64,000 nucleotides of DNA from NCBI GenBank assembly GCA_016800925.1, contig JABCPU010000272.1, positions 1-64,000 on the forward strand, read 5' to 3'. Below, piece after piece: positions 56,353 to 64,000 of the stretch. Below the pieces are notes generated by a model, which saw nothing but the letters and a program-made list of their open reading frames with translations, had not been told where the DNA came from and ran no database searches. Within the stretch, counting starts at the first letter, position 1, and each line of letters opens with the position of its first letter. The position numbers and the translations under genes are program-made. The stretch comes from Suillus spraguei. Lineage: Eukaryota > Basidiomycota > Agaricomycetes > Boletales > Suillaceae.

Positions 56353-59300
56353 TATACCAGCCGATTGGACCACACTTCCTCGTTGAATGCAAGAAGCTTA
56401 TGTGATGTAGCAGCCTCATCCTGATAGGCCCATAAGTTTAGCTATTTAAACGTGATTGCGACGCGTCATTGACGCGGTACTGACTCCGGCCTTGACACGA
56501 CACCAAATCCTGATAAGCCTTGACGCGACCACTGACTCGGAAGTACTGACGTGCCATGTAGGATTGGCCCACCGAGGCAGCTCAGTGAGAACTTAGCAGC
56601 AGGCACATGGACAACTTGACAAGCATATATTTCATTTGAACAGAGATCTAGCGAGCAGATCTAACTGGAGTTATGGGCTTTGCCGTCGGGTTCAAGTTTA
56701 GTGTGGGTGAGAGGCTGCATGCCAGGCGATGAACGTTTCTGTTGTGTTTAATATGTGCAATCAGTATAACGAGTCCACGACCTGTTATGCCTTTGGCACA
56801 GGAAGCCAAAAAGGAGTGTGAAGCCGCGTGCCACGTACTCCTATTGCTGTCACTGTTTCTACTAAGCCCGGAACCTAAAATCATTTTATCACCAGCGCTT
56901 GCTATTAGTCTCACTCAATTCCTTTTTTTTTTTACAAGCAGTATACGAGTGACAGACAGTGAGAAATAAAATGAGTTGTAATTGAGGTCGACCTTTTTAT
57001 TTTATTTCTGATGGCACAGTAGCGTGCACTGAGATTAGAATGTGCCGAGGCGGCGCATTGAACGATGCAGTTCGCTGTCTCTAAGTCCGACGCCAACAGT
57101 CATGGATAGAACATATCAGTGAACAGTTTCGTTACCGAAAGCATGCTTTGAACTGCGTTTCACTAGCTTGTCCAAGTAGAATATCGAAGTCCTTAGACTT
57201 TGGTTAGTTGTGTTCTTATTCTTATTTCTTGCTTGCTATTTCTGTCTATGGTGTGCTGCAAGGACTGCAAGAGCGAGGCCGACAAGTTTGTCGTCGTCGT
57301 TTTCTGCTGCAGCCAGTTGTGCAGTGACAAAGACTTCAAGCTGTTTAGATATAGACTGATAGTGTTTCTATGGCTGGCTATGGTGAACGGTTCAATTTGC
57401 CGCATCTTATTTTGAAGTCCGACAAATGTTTGTTCCAGTATTAAAATTTATCAGTACCTTTATTCACTTCGCAGGTAAGAAACCTTACGGGAAGTCAACT
57501 TGTTCAACCGCTGGGGATATTAGAGCTCGGCAAATGCCGTTACGTGTTCCGTCCCGAACCTTCGAGCTCGCTGTACGACACGATGAGCTCCCATATCTCA
57601 CTATCAACACGGCAGATTGATACCGAGTTTTGATGGCCCGTGCACAGGCAATGACCAAGATGCGCAAGTGGGTTGTATTGGTCTGTATACTTGACTAAGG
57701 TAATGTAAAACTACTACTACTACTCGTCGCCACCCTCTTCATCAGACGACTCTACAAACTCAGTGCTTGCTTGCAGAGGCCGAGAAGGATTCCTTTTTGC
57801 TCTCTTTGACGTCCCTTGGTTCTCCTTACTTGGGCCTGCAATAGTCCCGGCTTTGCGTTTTCGAGATACACGAATTTCATACGATAATTCATCGTAGCGC
57901 CAGGTAGCGCCGCGTTCGCGCCAATTCGCCGCATCGTTCCGATAATCCCTCGTTTTTGTTGTCTCAAGATGTTCAGTGTCCCGAGATTCGTATAACTGAC
58001 CCGGATCTGTTCATTTGTCACGTCATTTGCATATGTGTGTCAGTTCCGTCCATTCTACGTTATGATGCAATGCGCTATGATGCTTTTTCCGTACAGTTCA
58101 GGCGGAGGCAAACGGAACACACCTTGAGATGAGGAAGTTGGCTAACAGACGGTCTGTCTTTGTCATGTCAACGATGGGATATGGCGTGTCACGCACTTGC
58201 TTCACAACTAATACGGTAAGATACTTATGTCTAATGCATGGACCTTTGAAGCCGTGCCAGGACTCATCACTATGCAGCTCAAGACACTGGTGCGACCAAC
58301 TCCATTACCGATAGTATAGTAAGTAACCGCACTTGTGACCTCCTGTGACACAAGATGAACAGTTCAAATATTGATCAGACTTCAAAATACGTCCTGACAA
58401 ATCGCCAAATCAAACCCGTGACCTATCGTCCACCATACGAAACGTCGTAGATGCACCATGAGATACAGTGCATTGACGATTGCACATACAACCGTGACAC
58501 TAGACAAGTAGCATTCCCTGCGCTCGCATTGTTAAAACTTCGCAATGATGAACGTCGAACAACATGATATTCAGCAGTCCAGTATATCATTTTATTCTTC
58601 CTCACTTGCTTGTTCCCCATGGCAATGTACACTCGTTCGCTAAAAAATAAAATGGAATTGAGTGGGACTCTTAATTCATCATCTCGTGATACCACCAATG
58701 TTGACACCACATTGCTACCCCCTCCATCTTCTTCAACATAACACCTGTCTTCAATTGGTCCCACAGCCGAAACGTTTTGTCGTAGAACGTGCCCGTAACC
58801 ATTCAGGAAAAACCCCGACTGCCGTTACGAGCTTAGATACGTTTTTTTTAAATAACCAGTCTTTCCGAGTTGATGAGCAACGAGAGTGAAAGCATGCATC
58901 AAAGGCATGTCACCAACCCATTTTTCGACTTGACCGGAAGCACTGGGGATGTTCTCAGAGAATCAAACGTGCAACTTTTGCATACTCGTGAAATGAAATA
59001 TCTCCACAAAATGATATGAGGTCGTAGCTTGGTCCTGCCAGAGTTCGTCCACAAGATCTCCTTGCTCGATATTGCTAGGAGGTGATCTGAGACTTGATGG
59101 GAATTTTGCAACCGCGCCACCGCGCCACCTGCCAGGCCGCTGAGCTAGCGTACTCGGTCAGTAGCAGAGAGACCAGCAGTGCCACAAAACTGAATAAGTC
59201 GCACATGCGCAAGTCCTGTCGAATATTATCAGTGCCACAAAAGTCATTCTCTGTGGGATGAACGGTATCTGGCCGTGGTATCGTTTTTCATATCTCCAGG

Positions 59301-60489
59301 ACATCGAATGATGGCAAACGTTGCATCTGCGACCATACGTCGCTGCCCTGGCCTTCCGAAACTGACATGCATTTAACTCGCAGCACCATCATTCCGGTCA
59401 TTCCTTCAACTCTTAACGTACTTGTGCTTCGGGTGCACACGCCGACTGCAGTCGAAATCGTGACTGGCCTCCCAGACCGCTATCATTACTAGTAGGTCAA
59501 TAACAGAAGACTTCCAAGGCCCATCGTATCCCGTATCGCATTACATTCTCATCAAAAATGATCTTCATGAGGCTTACGGCGTTGTTCGGGCTCATGGACA
59601 TTATATCCATGTTGGGGGACGAAATGGCGTTGAGGCTTTTGTCAAAATGATATGAACAGCTGCGACTCTATTTTGAGTGCCGCGATGGCATGTTGGAAGA
59701 CTGACAACCTCATCAAAAGTGTACGGTCATTCGTGCATGTTTTCAAACACTGCTATATAGTACCATCCCAATCCCTCGTCGTGATTGACACCGAAATCTA
59801 CCATAGCACATGGTCCCAGTGGCGTTTGCATACCATATCAATTGAGCGGCGGGCATACAAGGTATGGCTGTCGAGATCGCCGTTGATGTCTGATGTGAGA
59901 AATCCTTCAGCAGACAAGTCACCCGCTACGCATGCATTAATGCGAGCGGTGATGTTGATGGCGAGGATCTACGACATGAGACATGCTCAGATGAATTGTC
60001 AAGATGAAATCATGCATAGGACGAACTCGGAGGCGAGGTCTGCTTAGACGTGTTGGAATGCGGGAAAGCTGTCTTGAACTATCTGCACGGGTAGTAAAAT
60101 GTGAATAGGCAGTGACAACATGAAGGCGAGGAGTCCAACCTTCGCTGACGTTGACCCACAGTTCAACTGACTCCAGTGTAGCAAGCACCCTCATGATGCG
60201 CGAGATACAAATTTTTACAATATCAATGTTATGTATGCCATTCACTGATCTCCCAAACAAATTATAAGTGATACACAGTAGTACTTGAGGGCTGAGTACA
60301 TACATATCATCACGGTCCGAACGAGTACGCATGGATAAATAGAATCACAACTCAACGATTATATCAAACGAGTGACTAGAAATATGCCCCAAGACCAGCC
60401 AACCCCAGTAGATGAGCCTCGCCTGCGGAAGTTGACGGGTATCATGAGAAGGGAAGGAAAAACCATGGCAAATTGAAGAGGGGCAGAGC
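56353..60489. other. Long stretch without a supported gene
   Basis: About 4 kb with many short ORFs, none with a recognisable domain or a convincing chain of exons. A 60-100-residue run at 57426-57620 and one at 57752-58021 (minus) are open but nondescript. At 59550-59640 one plus frame reads HEAYGVVRAHGHYIHVGGRN then GVEAFVKM, and may be a remnant of something coding; I could not place it. Confidence 0.45.
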
Positions 60490-63152
60490 CTAAGCACCCA
60501 CTTCAGCTTCATCAACGAAGATATCGGAGTAGTGTTCTAAGATTGTCTCGATCGCCTGTATATAAATCAATGTAACAAAGCTGAGTTATGAAGGCTTGAT
60601 AATCACCTTGTTCTGAAAAGGTGCATCTGCCATGCCCCCGTTTCCATGACCCGAAAAACTCCCGTTACCAGGTGTTATCTGACCAAATAGAGTCTGTCCG
60701 AAAACGATGGCAAGATTCTGGATAGACATGGAATTATCTGCCTCGTACTCCGCAATCCTGCAGCACGTGGCCAATTCATCGATCAGTGGAGATAAATGAC
60801 GACAAGGGTGAACACACTTGTGCAAGTGCCCCAAAAAATATTTGAGTGTAGCGTAGTTCGGGTCCGGTAAGTCGTTGACCCGTTCGTGTAAACGTATGTG
60901 CCGCAGGCGATCGTTTTCGATTTCTGGAACTCCTGTAAGAAGTTGCCATATTTGCATAGCATAGATAGCTTACTAGCGGCTTCCACGAAGCCCTGGTGCA
61001 GGGATGATGTTAGTAGCGGATCAGGAAGCTCTCTGAACCACATCTTGAGGACGCTAGTCACATTGTTGATGTCAGATATCCACTCTTCCGAATCCAAGTT
61101 GACGGAGTCCATATCTGCGGAAATAGCCGTGAGCTCCGGTCAAACCGAGACAACGAATGCCAACCTTTGTCTAAACGCTCTTTTAGCGAAGCTACTTTCC
61201 GCGCCATGCCACTAATTCGATAGATGCCTTGGGATTGAAGGCCATGCTTCTCGATAGCAACACAGCACTTTTCGAGAATCGCTGGAAGTTCAACATTGTC
61301 TCTTGCCATCTGCTCTGCAAGATCTACGCCAAATGTTGGCCGGCCCTTATCAGGTATTTGGGCGTTGTGACCATTCCCAACTGGAGTATTTGGATGAACA
61401 AGACCCCCGTGAGTCGGTAACGGTGGTAGCTGATAGTGGCGTTGGTCTTAATTCCAAAGAGAAAATATGGATGACGTACAAAACCTTCTTCTGCTGGACC
61501 TTCGCGTCGCGGACCACGGGGAGCGGCTCCACCACGTGCGTACGCATAGTTCTGCATGTAGATCTTGAAGTCTGCTCGATTCTCAATAGACTCAATCGTA
61601 GATTTCAGGCCGACACCTATTGAACGTGTGATGAAACGTTTAGTAGGTATTAATCTATGGCTGATGAGATCTTACCATCTTCTGGCCCTACTGGAACAAG
61701 GGTTGATCCGTCGCTCAGAACTATGCTCTCGAATAAGAATGCATATCTCGTCAAATGGTATTGCGTCCCGAGGTCTATTTCATCAGCACATTCTTTAAGA
61801 GCCTATAAAATTACATCAGCCCCATCACGACGTCACGGTTAATTTTACTCAACACGTAGTATCCGAGGGAGCTGGAAATTAAAGTATTCTTGTCTCATTG
61901 CTTGGGTATCAGTAAGTGCCTTGCGGTATGAGTCAGATGCATTCGATACACGTGTGCGGATATCGTCTTCTTGTCTTTGTATCTGAAATGACGAGTGAGG
62001 GACTGTCGTGAACATCATAACAAATGCCAACATTTCCAGGATTCTTCCCTTTGAGCAGAAGCCCACCCTTCGCTACTGCTTTTCCAAGTGCTCGTTTACC
62101 TGCGACTCCCCCTTGGTTCTTGGCCTGCAAACCACCGTCCTTCAAGGACTCCCCCTCCTTCTGAAGTAAGACTCGCTCAAGTTCCTCCGATGAGACTTCC
62201 AATCGATTTTTTGACTTTTCCATGTTCAACTCTGATTCTTGAAGGGCGCGTTCGTAGCGACTAGCCAGCTCTTTAGTCTAGGTAACGTCAAGAAATGACC
62301 TTCAAGTGGGACGATGCGACGCACCTGTTTTCTGTTCTTATCTACTTCCTTTGCGAGTGAGGCCAGCTCATCACTCATCTCATTTAGCCGCTGGGCAAAA
62401 CGAATCCTGTTCTCTGCCATAACTTCATGGATTTTCATGGACGACTGCCATGCACCCACGAAAGACCTATGATTGTGATTAGTGACACACTAGTGGTACT
62501 TGGTCAATATTTACCCAGCCTTCCCATCGTTCATAGAGTAGAGTTCGGATGTAGTTCGTGCGAGCTTCTGCAAACTCTTCCCATATTCCTCTTCCAAAAC
62601 CGCTCTTTTCTTGAAGAAAACTGAAGCTTCCTACGAAGGGAACTTCATGTAATGCCTTTCTCAAACTCGACAAATTGAAATCATACTTACGCGACACGAG
62701 ACCATACTTTGTTTAATTCGATCCAGCAGCAAAGGTACACCGCACTAGGGTAGTGTCAAGATATGTCAATGAACATGGCAGATATCACAAAAGTTTGAGG
62801 TACTTACGTCCAGCTCACATAGTACTCTTAATACATTCTCATCAAAGTTGGTCTCGACAAGACTCATAGCGTCACTCGGGATCACGGATAGCGTATCCTT
62901 ACGTTCAATCGTCACCGGCACGCTATCTCGCCATCTCGAGCTGGATGATCGACCTAGCGAGTCTGAGCTTGACCTGGGAGGAGGTGATGACGGTTTGACT
63001 GGTAAAGATGACAAGGCAGGAGCGGTTGCGGATTCATGAATAAGAGACGGGCTATTGGGCTGGAATAGGCCATAATAAGGAGACTGGCTAGCATTAGGAT
63101 CAGGATTATCAGTCGATTCCCAGGCAGTCGAGGAGTAGCCTTCGTCGGCCAT
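60490..63152 (-). CDS. F-BAR and RhoGAP domain protein (Rgd1-like)
   Basis: About a dozen exons on the minus strand; the first six are 62808-63152, 62691-62744, 62515-62630, 62325-62466, 62032-62277 and 61854-61982, all in frame. N-terminal ~90 residues are Ser/Pro-rich. An F-BAR domain follows: FFKKRAVLEEEYGKSLQKLA, then coiled-coil helices (ENRIRFAQRLNEMSDELASL) and TRVSNASDSYRKALTDTQAM. A linker (LPPLPTHGGL) leads to RhoGAP: VELPAILEKCCVAIEKHGLQ, the arginine finger in GIYRISG, KMWFRELPDPLLTSSLHQGF, NDLPDPNYATLKYFLGHLHK and SIQNLAIVFGQTLFG. The stop is at 60490. Architecture matches yeast Rgd1, a membrane-curving GTPase-activating protein for Rho3/Rho4 that regulates polarity and wall stress. 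The catalytic Arg is kept. Exact ends of the later exons are partly inferred. Confidence 0.88.
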
Positions 63153-64000
63153 GGCTACATTCAGCGCGAGTTGTATACGCTCGGGAAGATGGCGAGCAAT
63201 TGGAAGGACCCTGTGAGCAAAGTTAGGACCTCTGTGCTAATGCTCGGAACAACTAATGCCGCGGATTATGTAACCTTCCAGAACAGGCATATGTCGTTCA
63301 GAGAGCCGCTAGCGTCGATGCAGTCCCCCTGAACAACAGCCTAAGAGAAATTTACAAAAATATATCTTATACTCTTCAGCATGTACAATTTTCGCACAGC
63401 TTACGTAGGCATGATATAATAGCTTGCTGACCGAGAAGAAAACCGTATGCAGTACCACAAAACCAGACATGAAGGCCAAATGAATGGTAGGTAATTGCAG
63501 ATATAGAAATTGTTAGCTTCTTTAGCGACCATTCATCACACCCCCGCAACGCCGACAAGAGTTACTGAATTGTTCCATGATCAGTCCTTGGTCAGGAAGC
63601 ATTCTGGTGGTTGTGAGTTACATTCAGAGTTGTCAAGCAAGATACCAACATTTGAGAGCAAGTAGATCCACAACTGTGTGTCCCCGTCTGGTGGGATGGA
63701 CTGAAACGACAGTCTCTCTTGCGACAATCAACCTGTGCGATGATTAGTCGTCGATGGAATATGCACTGTAGTCAACGCATACCACTTGCTGTCTAGTGAC
63801 CGTTTGGTGGCTGCAGCTATACTCTGCGTACTGAATGATCTTGTAGCACATCCTAGGAGAGATTCGCAGTCGAATAATCTATTTATCAACATCGAGGGTT
63901 GGGTTATAAGTTACTTTTGGATCTATACATCACCAAATTGACATAAACTCACCTGACCGCAAAAACTGATGAATGTATTAATTGAGTTGCATCTGCTGTG
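63153..64000. other. 5' region of RhoGAP gene or partial neighbour
   Basis: The minus strand shows possible short exons with Cys-rich readings (VDCRKRDCRFSPSHQTGTHS and neighbours near 63730-63650) and several intron-like signals, but no continuous model. It may be the end of a small secreted Cys-rich protein gene, or an intron-bearing leader of the RhoGAP gene. No start is visible before the window edge. Confidence 0.25.

Noticed and set aside
59652..60332. Overlapping 131-codon ORFs on both strands
   Set aside because: They are partly each other's mirror, show no recognisable domain, and other frames nearby contain frequent stops.

Overview
This window looks like nuclear DNA of a filamentous basidiomycete, most likely an Agaricomycete. 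Evidence: genes full of 45-60 base introns, an intron-bearing divergent histone H3/H4 pair, a seven-helix DUF6533-type protein, and PIF/Harbinger, Tc1, KDZ-like and Ty3/gypsy chromovirus elements of kinds common in mushroom genomes. No tRNA, rRNA or CRISPR feature was seen. Order and species cannot be fixed from sequence alone.

Layout. 1-11 kb: a solo LTR, then ordinary genes: a DUF6533-like membrane protein (minus), a 450-residue Cys-rich protein (minus) head to head with a METTL21/family-16 methyltransferase (plus), and a secreted pepsin-type aspartic protease (plus). 11.4-13.9 kb: a complete cytochrome P450. 14-43 kb: a repeat island. 44.1-46.5 kb: a second copy of the same P450, in the same orientation with shared flanks. 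46.9-64 kb: ordinary genes again: a glycosylated multi-pass membrane protein, a secreted Ser/Thr/Pro-rich protein, histones H3 and H4, an F-box protein, a WD40 remnant and an F-BAR/RhoGAP regulator.

The repeat island can be taken apart from its target-site duplications. A Harbinger transposase gene was split by a Ty3/gypsy chromovirus, called gypsy1 here (18172-33818, TSD gccac). gypsy1 holds a second chromovirus, gypsy2 (20883-29580). gypsy2 in turn holds a solo gypsy1-type LTR (TSD acccc) and an intact Tc1 element. The 3' end of the same Harbinger gene took a solo gypsy2-type LTR (TSD gtatc). Next to it is a second nest at 35935-40663: a solo LTR contains a Tc1 relic, which contains another solo LTR (itself hit by a second, identical 1593-bp Tc1 copy) and a third LTR type.

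Most unusual points: gypsy1 carries an extra gene on its antisense strand between the chromodomain and the 3' LTR, with what looks like an intron; gypsy2 has an extra ORF after its chromodomain, split cleanly in frame by a solo LTR; the Tc1 ends carry an inner copy of the terminal motif in inverted orientation; stop codons in the old elements are mostly TGA or TAA where Arg CGA or Gln CAA is expected, which points to C-to-T decay; and histone H3 has a tail two residues longer than the textbook form near K27.
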